Assembly: GCA_964519405.1 (NCBI GenBank)
Contig: CAZFLA010000023.1
Coordinates: forward strand, 1-31,082
Reading direction: 5' to 3'
DNA from: G963677485 sp964519405
Lineage (GTDB): Bacteria > Armatimonadota > HRBIN16
DNA: 31,082 nucleotides
Shown piece after piece: positions 7,949-15,572 of this stretch; position 1 is the stretch's first letter; every line of letters begins with the position of its first letter. The notes beneath the pieces are model-generated. The model was not told where the DNA came from and did no database searches. It was given only the letters and a program-made list of their open reading frames with translations. Position numbers and translations under genes: made by a program.

Positions 7949-9148
7949 TTATGATAATAGCCATTCTTCGGTAAATGTCGCCCACTGTATTGTATTACCG
8001 TTGATGCGATGACCATTTGTATATGATATCCAAATATCACCAGTCGATGCTTGAATGATCGACGGATAGTGATAGCTGCCTTTAACCTCAGCCAGATCGT
8101 CATTCTGTATGTATTTGGGAGCGGACCAGCTCTCACCCTCATCGTTTGATAAAGATATCGCTAGCCTGTGCCTGCTGTTTTCCAGGTCGTTATATATCAT
8201 CGCCCATCTTCCGCTCTTTAACCTAATCGCTTCGATACCGGCTCCAGGGTTTGGCAGATTTGTATATTCCGGTACGCTCCATGTTTCACCTTGGTCGGTG
8301 GAGACTGTTTTGTATATCCTCTTTGGTGCCGGCCCATTATTACGCATAAACGCTACTAGTGAACCATCGCATCGCTCAACAACACTGGGCTGTATTCCAC
8401 CGCTGCTGATTATCGGATGACTGACATGCCACGATTCGCCGTTGTCATCACTGATGTGCATTATGGAGAAATCAAAGCCGTCGGAATATAATGGCAGCAC
8501 GATCCTGCCGTTCTTGAGAACCGTCGCATGGGCTCGCGGCATCCAACCAAGCCTTCTATACAGCTTCATTGTGCCCAGCTCTGCGATCCGCTCAATCTGC
8601 TGCATTACGCTGTTCTGCGGTGCCTGAGGGTTGATACCCAGGAAGTATTCTTTGTCAGCCTTTGAGATATCATAGATAAATTCTGCACCCGGCGTGACAT
8701 GCATGACTTCGGAGACATCCCACTTAGGGCAGTCACCAGTAAAGGGCTGATTGACAACGCGGTATTTAAGCAATGCGGTGTGCCATTCGTGAGCCAATAT
8801 CGTCACATGAACAAGCCATAGTCTGTTCAGCTTATCGATAAACATACATGGATTGCAGTCAGGATAATCCAATGCGTCAGCCAAAACATGACGCTCACTC
8901 CACGATGATGTGGCCTTTGAAAATCGCGCGCCTTGAACCTGAACGTCATCAGCAGTGCGTTCACCAGAACCATGAAACCAACACGTCATCATGTCGCCAT
9001 TCTGCAGTTCCACAATACATGATGCATGGTTGTGCCAGTGTTCTCTAGGAAATATGATGCCTGTATCCATGAAGTTCCATTCCTCACGTTGAACCAATTT
9101 ATTCGTAAACAACACTATTTTCTGCGTTACGAGTTGGCATTCCTGCAC
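7949..9148 (-). CDS. Sialidase-like (BNR repeat) protein
   Basis: This protein of up to 399 residues has a six-bladed beta-propeller sialidase fold. Three Asp-boxes (S-x-D-x-G-x-x-W) are visible at about 233-240, 283-290 and 334-341, and an F-M-R-N-N-G segment near 267-272 is typical of BNR_2 exo-alpha-sialidase-like enzymes. There is no signal peptide, so it should act on imported oligosaccharides in the cytoplasm. True sialidase activity is not assured, since many family members act on other sugars. The start is unclear. GTG at 9146-9148 is 10 nt after the corA stop and has a poor ribosome site. ATG at 9068-9070 (26 codons in) has AGGA about 10 nt upstream, but would cut into an L-V-Q-R-E-E segment that looks like the usual start of the fold. 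It is the middle gene of corA - sialidase-like - DUF4838. Confidence 0.82.
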   Translation of the reverse strand: MQECQLVTQKIVLFTNKLVQREEWNFMDTGIIFPREHWHNHASCIVELQNGDMMTCWFHGSGERTADDVQVQGARFSKATSSWSERHVLADALDYPDCNPCMFIDKLNRLWLVHVTILAHEWHTALLKYRVVNQPFTGDCPKWDVSEVMHVTPGAEFIYDISKADKEYFLGINPQAPQNSVMQQIERIAELGTMKLYRRLGWMPRAHATVLKNGRIVLPLYSDGFDFSIMHISDDNGESWHVSHPIISSGGIQPSVVERCDGSLVAFMRNNGPAPKRIYKTVSTDQGETWSVPEYTNLPNPGAGIEAIRLKSGRWAMIYNDLENSRHRLAISLSNDEGESWSAPKYIQNDDLAEVKGSYHYPSIIQASTGDIWISYTNGHRINGNTIQWATFTEEWLLS

Positions 9149-9158
9149 AAAACTGCCA

Positions 9159-10163
9159 TCACTCGTTATTGATACGCCTTAACAACATATATGTCGCTAA
9201 AGCAATGACCACCATCACAAACATCATCACCGCATAAGCGGTACGCCAATTGTCCGGGCCAGTCATCATCGTAAACTCAGACATCCCCCCTATACCCGAC
9301 AGCAGTGTTAAGGGCATAAATATCGTCGTAATGTAGGTAAGCCGTCGCATAGTCTCATTTGTTGTATTGGCAGATCTGGCCATGATGTTGTTCTGCATGG
9401 AAGTGAACAACTCCATGAGTGTCGTTAAACGATCACGATAGGATTCCACAAGCTCAAGGGATTTCGACAGGTGGTCATAAATGTCACGGAAGTGTAACAA
9501 CTCGGCCTTAGAAATATAGGTGTAATCACCACGACAGATTTTCACGAGCATCTCACGTTCGTGATAAAGGCTCTTGCGAAACTCTGCAAGTGTTCGACGC
9601 AGCCGCATCATTTTACTAGGGTCATACATATCCGGAGACGAAAGCATCTCATCTTCAGAGCTCTCTAGCTCGTCATCTAGGGTTTCCACCGCACGACCAT
9701 ACTGATCCACAATATAGTCAATAACCGCGTACATCAGTGTTGTTGGACCAAGCCCGAGCTGTTCTTTGCTTTCTGCGACAACTTTGTTTAGGTCACTCAC
9801 AGGATCTTCAGAGTTCACATCATATCCGCTTACCGTAATGACGAAGTCAGATCCCGTAAAGATGTCCACTTCATCAATTGTTAGTTGCTGCTCGTTGTAG
9901 CTGATAGCATTGAAAATCGTAAATGTATGACCTGGATACTCCTCGATCTTCGGAACTTGGTTATTGTCCACACAATCTTCAACAGACAGGTCATGTAAAC
10001 GGAAGAATTGAGCGGCTTCGGTTAAAGCCTCTTTGGTTGGACATCGATAGTTCAGCCATAGATAACCACCTTCTGCTAATAATGGTTTGAGCTCATCTAA
10101 TGAGTTTGTGTTCGTGATCTTGCCGGAAGCAGATACATGCGCATAATCGATCTGTGTCATCAT
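9159..10163 (-). CDS. corA: CorA-family divalent-cation channel with GMS in place of GMN
   Basis: This 334-residue CorA/MIT-family magnesium or cobalt channel subunit has a large acidic cytoplasmic domain (about 1-270) with a long coiled stalk helix, then two C-terminal transmembrane helices. The first helix ends at the selectivity loop, where the usual G-M-N is G293-M294-S295 followed by E-F-T-M-M-T-G-P. Asn to Ser in this loop is a real departure from the textbook motif, although a G-G-M-S-E variant subgroup exists as far as I recall. The basic tail R-R-I-N-N-E is short. An AGGA site 5 nt before ATG 10161-10163 (or 8 nt before the adjacent ATG) supports the start. It is the first gene of an operon with the sialidase-like and DUF4838 genes. 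The 146-nt divergent region to the RhaT-like gene holds a small inverted repeat (CACCA-N5-TGGTG, 10242-10256) and no riboswitch I can recognise. Confidence 0.9.
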   Translation of the reverse strand: MMTQIDYAHVSASGKITNTNSLDELKPLLAEGGYLWLNYRCPTKEALTEAAQFFRLHDLSVEDCVDNNQVPKIEEYPGHTFTIFNAISYNEQQLTIDEVDIFTGSDFVITVSGYDVNSEDPVSDLNKVVAESKEQLGLGPTTLMYAVIDYIVDQYGRAVETLDDELESSEDEMLSSPDMYDPSKMMRLRRTLAEFRKSLYHEREMLVKICRGDYTYISKAELLHFRDIYDHLSKSLELVESYRDRLTTLMELFTSMQNNIMARSANTTNETMRRLTYITTIFMPLTLLSGIGGMSEFTMMTGPDNWRTAYAVMMFVMVVIALATYMLLRRINNE

Positions 10164-10309
10164 ATGGTTCCTGGTTTTTGTGTGTTGATGTTATACAATT
10201 CACCCCAAGCCCTATCGATTCCTAGGTTCAACATCCCTGCTCACCAAAATGTGGTGTAATATCTTGGGATGATAGTTATCTTATTCTGATGGGACTGTAG
10301 AAATAGAAT

Positions 10310-11350
10310 ATGACCGTAGTTGGATGTCTGATTGTAATATTTGCTGGGTTACTTATGGGCAGTGGGGCATGGCCATTTAAGCTGTTGCGTAGGTATAAAT
10401 ATGAGCATTGGATGTTTGTAGGCATGGGTGCAGGTTTGGTTATTATCCCTTGGAGCCTGATCTACATGAACTGCCCGAACATATTAGATATTTATGCTGG
10501 TTTATGGGCTACTCACAAATCCGACTTCGTGCGTTCCAATCTACTCGCCATTGGTTGGGGGATCGCAAATGTCACATCGTCATTATGTTTCACGCGTATA
10601 GGCGTTGGGCTGACAGGTGCGATCATTACGGGAGTTGGTGCTACTGTTGGTGTGCTAACCCCATTGTTGCTGAAAAGCTCAGGAATGGGCAGTTTCGGCA
10701 GTGCACCTAATCTGCTCTCACCTGCAGGCATATGGATTATCGCGGGCATCATTGCTATGCTGACTGGTGTGGTCTTCGCGGCACTCGCGGGATTTGGCCG
10801 TGACAAGATGCAAAACAAGGCAACATCACAGTATGAAGGCAGCTTTACAACGGGCCTTACGATGGCTGCAATTGCTGGCGCATTATCTGCAGGCTTGCCG
10901 CTCGCTTTCGTCTATAGCAACGGACCAGTAGTCGATGCCATGAAAGCCGCAGGAAGTTCGGAATTTATCTCTAGCCTTGCTGTGTGGCCCATCGGCGCAC
11001 TCGGCGGGGTTCTGGTTAACATCCTTTACCCTATGTATCTTTTGTTTAAAAACAGATCGTGGCGCGTTCTTACCTCAAGTAAGCAGGAGTTTATACTTGC
11101 TGCGATGATAGGCGTCAACATGATTATCTCCATGTCATTACAAGGGTATGGCATGCGGATGATTGGTGCTCTTGGAGCCGCTGTAGGAATTGGACTTCAA
11201 CAAGCTTCGCAGATTATGGGCGGGCAGATTCTAGGGTTCATCAGCGGCGAGTGGCGTGGTGTGTTTGGTAAACCAATACACCGCATGTATGCTGCTATCG
11301 GCTTGTTGATCGTCGCCGCTGTGATCATGACGTATGGCAACCATGTATAG
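10310..11350 (+). CDS. RhaT-like sugar/proton symporter
   Basis: This 346-residue membrane protein has about ten hydrophobic helices spread evenly over its length, matching the size (about 344) and pattern of L-rhamnose/H+ symporters of the drug/metabolite-transporter superfamily. The N-terminal G-L-L-M-G-S-G-A-W-P-F-K segment and the later W-G-I-A-N-V stretch look like the RhaT family. Distant homologues in glycan-degrading bacteria probably carry other deoxy- or amino sugars, so L-rhamnose itself is not assured. ATG at 10310 has only a weak ribosome site. It is divergent from corA and ends 85 nt before nikM; a separate promoter lies in that gap, so it need not be co-transcribed with the nickel importer. 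No rhamnose isomerase or kinase is nearby. Confidence 0.75.
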   Translation: MTVVGCLIVIFAGLLMGSGAWPFKLLRRYKYEHWMFVGMGAGLVIIPWSLIYMNCPNILDIYAGLWATHKSDFVRSNLLAIGWGIANVTSSLCFTRIGVGLTGAIITGVGATVGVLTPLLLKSSGMGSFGSAPNLLSPAGIWIIAGIIAMLTGVVFAALAGFGRDKMQNKATSQYEGSFTTGLTMAAIAGALSAGLPLAFVYSNGPVVDAMKAAGSSEFISSLAVWPIGALGGVLVNILYPMYLLFKNRSWRVLTSSKQEFILAAMIGVNMIISMSLQGYGMRMIGALGAAVGIGLQQASQIMGGQILGFISGEWRGVFGKPIHRMYAAIGLLIVAAVIMTYGNHV

Positions 11351-11362
11351 CCTAACAATCTA

Positions 11363-11391
11363 TTGACGAAGTATGGCATTGGTGTTACCAT
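11363..11391 (+). promoter_or_regulatory. Sigma-70-type promoter of nikMNQO
   Basis: TTGACG (11363-11368), a 17-bp spacer and TACCAT (11386-11391) form a good housekeeping promoter 45 nt upstream of nikM. Its -10 hexamer lies inside the operator-like palindrome described next. Confidence 0.65.
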
Positions 11392-11408
11392 TAATATATT
11401 CGTAACAC
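11382..11408. promoter_or_regulatory. NikR-like operator GTGTTAC-N13-GTAACAC
   Basis: A perfect 7-bp inverted repeat, GTGTTAC (11382-11388) and GTAACAC (11402-11408), is separated by 13 nt and overlaps the -10 of the nikMNQO promoter. It has the form of the NikR recognition site I recall for Geobacter/Desulfovibrio-type NikR. Repression of the importer when nickel is plentiful would follow. The match is seen; the regulator is inferred, as no nikR is in the window. Confidence 0.65.
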
Positions 11409-11435
11409 TAATACCGATATCGGAGCACTAGGCTA

Positions 11436-12137
11436 TTGCATATTCCTGATGGTTATTTATCGCCGTCAACCTACCTTACGGCAGGCGCTGTGATGTTACC
11501 AGTATGGGCCTTAGCATCAAACAAGCTGAGCCGCAGCCTTCGCACACGACAGGTACCTGTGCTCGCACTCAGCGCCGCATTTAGTTTTATCATCATGATG
11601 TTCAACGTGCCTATCCCTGGAGGCACAACTGGCCATGCTGTCGGTGCAGTGCTCGTCTCGATTCTGTTAGGTCCATGGGCTGCATGCATCGCGGTTTCCA
11701 CTGCGCTGATAATCCAAGCTATCTTGTTTGGAGACGGCGGTATAACATGCATCGGTGCGAACTGCTTCAATATGGCGGTTGTGATGCCTTTTGTTGGCTA
11801 TTGGATCTACACCCTTATATCAGCACGTTCCCCCATCACTTCACCTAGACGTTGGATAGCAGCAGCGCTCGCGGGTTATATAGGACTTAACGCGGCAGCA
11901 CTAACTACAGGCGTTATGTTTGGTATTCAACCAATGATCGCACATGATGCCGCTGGAAAAGCACTTTACGCTCCCTACCCACTTCACATTGCAGTTCCCA
12001 TCATGGCAGTTGAGCATCTGTTGGTTTTTGGGTTTGTTGAAGCCATCGTCACCGGCTTAGTCGTAGCATATCTGCAAAGAACAGATGCCAGCCTACTATA
12101 TCGAGCTCCAAAATCCGTAGAGGGTGCCGGCAAATGA
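11436..12137 (+). CDS. nikM: NikM/CbiM metal-binding S-component of an ECF nickel/cobalt importer
   Basis: This 233-residue membrane protein is the substrate-specificity subunit of an energy-coupling-factor metal importer. It opens with M-H-I-P-D-G-Y-L-S-P, the family hallmark, and His67 sits in G-T-T-G-H-A-V-G. In the known NikM structure the metal is held by the Met1 amine, His2 and His67, all present here. About six to seven hydrophobic helices follow. The start is a TTG (11436-11438), fixed by the required M-H-I-P terminus; GGAG lies about 10 nt upstream. CbiM (cobalt) and NikM (nickel) are close relatives. I favour nickel because of the NikR-like operator, the PDGLE-type NikN next to it, and the lack of a cobalamin riboswitch. 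The stop overlaps the nikN start by four bases (ATGA). Confidence 0.9.
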   Translation: MHIPDGYLSPSTYLTAGAVMLPVWALASNKLSRSLRTRQVPVLALSAAFSFIIMMFNVPIPGGTTGHAVGAVLVSILLGPWAACIAVSTALIIQAILFGDGGITCIGANCFNMAVVMPFVGYWIYTLISARSPITSPRRWIAAALAGYIGLNAAALTTGVMFGIQPMIAHDAAGKALYAPYPLHIAVPIMAVEHLLVFGFVEAIVTGLVVAYLQRTDASLLYRAPKSVEGAGK

Positions 12138-12481
12138 AGACATCAACAAAGCTCTGGATAGTCTTGGCCATATTAGCAGTTCTCACCCCTCTAGGCTTAC
12201 TGCTGCCCGAACATTTTGGAGCGGGCAGTGCTTGGGGTGAGTGGAGCACCGATGAACTGAAGCAACGTGTAGGATACGCGCCAAAAGGCTTAACACGATT
12301 GTCTGATAAGTGGCATGCTCCTATACCGGATTACGCTCACAAGAATCATGAAACAAGCGGATTGCGGCAAAAAAGCGTCGACTACATCGCATCTGCAGCC
12401 ATCGGCATTATCGTGATTGCAGGTATAACAGTCTTGGTTGGCAAGGTATTGACACGGCATGATGGATCATCAACTTCCTGA
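12134..12481 (+). CDS. nikN: NikN, PDGLE-type small subunit of the ECF importer
   Basis: This 115-residue protein has two transmembrane helices (about 7-25 and 86-106) joined by a periplasmic loop. The loop holds G-A-G-S-A-W-G-E-W-S, a G-Y-A-P-K-G-L segment and W-H-A-P-I-P-D-Y-A, typical of PDGLE-domain NikN/CbiN-like proteins. Such subunits assist metal loading of the S-component. It overlaps nikM by ATGA and the nikQ start by 23 nt, so translation is coupled. The exact PDGLE sequence is not kept; the aligned segment reads P-L-G-L-L-L-P-E. Confidence 0.82.
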   Translation: MKTSTKLWIVLAILAVLTPLGLLLPEHFGAGSAWGEWSTDELKQRVGYAPKGLTRLSDKWHAPIPDYAHKNHETSGLRQKSVDYIASAAIGIIVIAGITVLVGKVLTRHDGSSTS

Positions 12482-13403
12482 GTGGTATACCGCTCACCAA
12501 TCATCTTCTGGCCATACAACAGCTACTGCAAGCAATCGTCGGTATCTGCGAAAGGGACTGAAGAGTCTAGGTGAGGTCCTACTCTCTGATTTCGCAAAAC
12601 CAGTCTGCGGTCAATCGCCATACGCACAGATCAACCCTTGTGTTAAGATACTGTCAGTTGCCCTGTTGGTGATGGTGTGCACACTCATACATTCCATATC
12701 TGCCCTCGCTGTATTATTCGCCATATTGGTGGTTCTGCTAGCCCTCATCAAGATGCCCCTTAAGTTCATTCTGCGTATATGGCTTGGTGTCCCATTACTA
12801 AGCTTAGCCATCATACTGCCAGCGATTACGAATGTGATCACACCAGGCCATGCGATTTTTAGGTTGTTTCAGCTTGAGCTGCCTCTGTGGACACAGACAT
12901 GGCAATTCCCTAGCGTTGTAACCATCACACATGAAGGGCTTGTTGTTGCTTCCCGGTTTCTACTGCGATCAATAGATTGTGTGACTGTATGCGTATTACT
13001 TGTCGCGAGCACAGAATCATCGGTGTTGCTGCATACCCTACGCCGTATGGGTATGCCGAAGTTATTCGGCATGGTGCTCTCAATGTGTTATAGATATATC
13101 GCTGTATTAGTAAAAGCATCTGAGGAGATTCACTTAGCCAAGCTGAGCCGCAGTATAGGAGCAAATTCTATACGCACTGAGCACAGGTGGGTTGCTGCGA
13201 GTTTGGGTATCTTGTTTCGCAAGACGCACAAAATGGCGACCGAAGTACATCATGCCATGATCTCACGCGGGTATGATGGCGACATCCAGACCCTGTCAAA
13301 ACATAAATATACATCACGGGACTATTGGTGCATTGTGACAACACTGTTGATCGTAGTGCTGCTGTTTTACATCGAGTATTCAAACATATGGACGATATCA
13401 TGA
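12459..13403 (+). CDS. nikQ: NikQ/CbiQ transmembrane (EcfT) subunit
   Basis: This 314-residue ECF T-component couples ATP hydrolysis to movement of the S-component. After a polar N-terminal segment of about 60 residues comes the family opening N-P-C-V-K-I-L-S and about four to five hydrophobic helices. The cytoplasmic coupling region shows two short Arg motifs that dock into the ATPase: S-R-S at 230-232 and S-R-G at 269-271, the second in a canonical S-R-G-Y-D-G. The N-terminal extension before residue 55 is longer than in many CbiQ proteins; the start at ATG 12459-12461 (or the ATG directly after it) has only a distant AAGG. It overlaps nikN at its start and ends in an ATGA overlap with nikO. 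Confidence 0.88.
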   Translation: MMDHQLPEWYTAHQSSSGHTTATASNRRYLRKGLKSLGEVLLSDFAKPVCGQSPYAQINPCVKILSVALLVMVCTLIHSISALAVLFAILVVLLALIKMPLKFILRIWLGVPLLSLAIILPAITNVITPGHAIFRLFQLELPLWTQTWQFPSVVTITHEGLVVASRFLLRSIDCVTVCVLLVASTESSVLLHTLRRMGMPKLFGMVLSMCYRYIAVLVKASEEIHLAKLSRSIGANSIRTEHRWVAASLGILFRKTHKMATEVHHAMISRGYDGDIQTLSKHKYTSRDYWCIVTTLLIVVLLFYIEYSNIWTIS

Positions 13404-14194
13404 ACAAAATTATATACACATGCGACCACGCTACATTTGCTTACCAGAACGGCGCACCTGTCGTGAAAGACATCTGCTTCACCATTACAGAAGGGGAAAG
13501 TGTGGCAATACTGGGCGCAAACGCCTGCGGTAAATCAACCCTGATGCATCTGCTGGACGGTTTGTATTTCACACAATTTGGACATATTTCGGCATATGGC
13601 ACCGTTCTGACAGAAGAGAGTGTCGAGAGTATGCCATTCGCCCGTGAGTTCCGCCAACGGGTTGGCTTTCTATTCCAAAACTCCGACACCATGTTGTTCT
13701 GCAATACAGTTGAGGAAGAGCTGCAGTTTGGCCCACTACAGCTAAGGCTGTCTCATGATGAAGTTCACACGCGTGTTGAGGATGTCATCCGTATGTTTGA
13801 GATCGAACATTTGCGCAGCAGGTCGCCTCAAACACTCAGTGGCGGTGAAAAGAAGAAAGTAGCCTTAGCAGCGCTGATCACATGCGGATGCCGAGTCATA
13901 TTACTCGATGAACCATCAGCCAGCCTTGATCCACGAATGCAACAATGGCTATCTGAGTTTCTGTGTACGCTTAATGAAGCGGGTATCACGCTCATTATGT
14001 CGAGCCATGATCTGCATTTCGTATCAGAGGTGTCCGATCGTGCACTTATCATATCAGAACAGCACGAGCTGGTTTATGATGGCCCCGTGAACAAAGCGCT
14101 TTCGGATTTTGACCTATTACGTTCGGTAAACCTCATCCATACACATAAGCACAAATCCGACAGTCACGAGCACGAACACATTATCGGCGAGTAG
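13400..14194 (+). CDS. nikO: NikO/CbiO ATP-binding subunit with a His-rich tail
   Basis: This 264-residue ABC ATPase of the ECF importer shows Walker A G-A-N-A-C-G-K-S-T (39-47), Q-loop Gln93, signature L-S-G-G-E (146-150), Walker B with L-L-D-E-P (168-172) and switch His203 in S-S-H-D. The Walker A has Ala-Cys where Gly-x is usual. The tail (247-260) carries six His in an alternating H-T-H-K-H then H-E-H-E-H pattern, a probable nickel or cobalt reservoir. I chose ATG at 13400 because it makes an ATGA overlap with nikQ, like that of nikM-nikN; an in-frame ATG at 13388 is also possible. It ends three bases from the convergent aminotransferase gene, with no visible terminator. Confidence 0.92.
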   Translation: MNKIIYTCDHATFAYQNGAPVVKDICFTITEGESVAILGANACGKSTLMHLLDGLYFTQFGHISAYGTVLTEESVESMPFAREFRQRVGFLFQNSDTMLFCNTVEEELQFGPLQLRLSHDEVHTRVEDVIRMFEIEHLRSRSPQTLSGGEKKKVALAALITCGCRVILLDEPSASLDPRMQQWLSEFLCTLNEAGITLIMSSHDLHFVSEVSDRALIISEQHELVYDGPVNKALSDFDLLRSVNLIHTHKHKSDSHEHEHIIGE

Positions 14195-14197
14195 CTG

Positions 14198-15568
14198 TTA
14201 GGCCATCATCACTTCATCAACTGCTTCCTCGAAAACAGCAATAGACTCTCTTAAGGCACTCTCTGTGATGGTAAGAGGTGGGGCGATTTTAATACACTCA
14301 CCACCCGCACCAACAGGAGCAAACATCAGTAGCCCTTTTTGAATGCACTTTACATTAATCGCCAGAGCGGTGTCCGCATCGGGATCTTTAGTGCCCGGCT
14401 TAACTACCTGGATACCTGCGACCAATCCTTTGCCGTGCAAGCACCCCAATCGTTGAGGGTATTTCTGCTGGATACGCTGCAGCTCCGGGATGAGGATATC
14501 ACCCATCTCTGCGGCTCTATCAGCAAGTTTTTCTTGTGTGATAATCTTTAGGCTAGCGAGTGCAGCTGCAACCGGCAGCGGCGATGCGGAATGCGTTGAG
14601 GTCATGGATCCAGGTGCATACAGATCCATGATGTCTTCCCTGCCCATCACCGCAGATATCGGAAGCGACGATGATATTCCCTTGCCGCATGCGATTAAGT
14701 CTGGCACCACGCCATAGTGTTCATAGCAGAACATCTTGCCTGTTCGTCCAAACCCAGCCTGCACCTCATCGTATATCATCACAATGTCATTTTTATGGCA
14801 GAACTCCTGGAGTTGAAGGGCATATTCCACCGGTAGGAAATCGGGACCGCCGCCTTGGTAGCTCTCAGTCATCACACCTGCGATTTCAGAGGCATCTATA
14901 TGGTGCTGTTCTAGTGACTTCAGGAACAACTCAAATGATGTATCGGTGTTTTTATATCCATCTGGGAACGGCACCTGTATAAAAGTCTGGTCACGGTCGA
15001 TCATCCAGCTTTTCTGACGCTCGTTACCGCCAGCAAGTTGGGCGCCCATAGTGCGGCCGTGGAAAGCATTGTTAAATGATACGAAATACTTCCGTTTGGC
15101 TCCATACTTCTTAAGCGCATATGTCTTGGCCAATTTGATGCAGTTCTCTGTTGCTTCGGAGCCGGTGCTTAGCAGGAATACTCGATACCGATTAGCATCA
15201 GGAGCCAATTGCTGCAGTTGTTGGCATAGCTTTGCGCGCTGCTCATGAACAAACACATAGCTTGCCAGAAGTCCTTGATCGATGATGTCGTGAAGAGCTT
15301 CTTTGATTTCCTGACGTCCATGTCCTGCGTTGGCGACTAAGACGCAACTCGACCAGTCTATCCACCGGTTACCCCAAGCGTCCTCTACTGTGAAGTTATC
15401 AGCCTTGTGCCAAACAACAGGAGGCTGCCCCATCATTGACTTTGGCTCGCTTTTCGAGAGGCTTTCATAGATAGGTATTGACTCCGGAACCGGAATCTTT
15501 GTGCAGATGGTTCGGTATTCAGTATGAATATGCGCTACATCAACGGGTATCAAGCTATATTCAGCCAC
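14198..15568 (-). CDS. Class III PLP-dependent aminotransferase (GabT/ArgD-like)
   Basis: This 456-residue fold-type I enzyme moves an amino group between a substrate and a 2-oxo acid. Visible motifs are S-T-G-S-E-A-T-E (134-141), which holds the PLP phosphate, D267-E-V-Q-A-G-F-G-R-T-G, and the Schiff-base Lys296 in A-C-G-K-G-I-S-S. The N-terminal 50 residues form an extension before the usual domain. The start is GTG at 15566-15568 with GAGG about 7 nt upstream; an ATG two bases earlier is in another frame. It lies 4 nt after the Gfo/Idh gene and is the last gene of a four-gene operon with an M20 deacylase and two oxidoreductases. That context fits an amino-sugar or amino-polyol substrate as well as 4-aminobutyrate, so the GabT label is only structural. 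Confidence 0.9.
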   Translation of the reverse strand: MAEYSLIPVDVAHIHTEYRTICTKIPVPESIPIYESLSKSEPKSMMGQPPVVWHKADNFTVEDAWGNRWIDWSSCVLVANAGHGRQEIKEALHDIIDQGLLASYVFVHEQRAKLCQQLQQLAPDANRYRVFLLSTGSEATENCIKLAKTYALKKYGAKRKYFVSFNNAFHGRTMGAQLAGGNERQKSWMIDRDQTFIQVPFPDGYKNTDTSFELFLKSLEQHHIDASEIAGVMTESYQGGGPDFLPVEYALQLQEFCHKNDIVMIYDEVQAGFGRTGKMFCYEHYGVVPDLIACGKGISSSLPISAVMGREDIMDLYAPGSMTSTHSASPLPVAAALASLKIITQEKLADRAAEMGDILIPELQRIQQKYPQRLGCLHGKGLVAGIQVVKPGTKDPDADTALAINVKCIQKGLLMFAPVGAGGECIKIAPPLTITESALRESIAVFEEAVDEVMMA

Positions 15569-15572
15569 ATTA

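Noticed and set aside
10164..10309. Magnesium-sensing riboswitch before corA
   Set aside because: The 146-nt divergent region shows only a 5-bp inverted repeat and no recognisable M-box elements.
11351..11435. Cobalamin riboswitch before the CbiM/NikM gene
   Set aside because: The gap is only 85 nt, too short for a cobalamin riboswitch, and is taken up by a promoter and a DNA palindrome.
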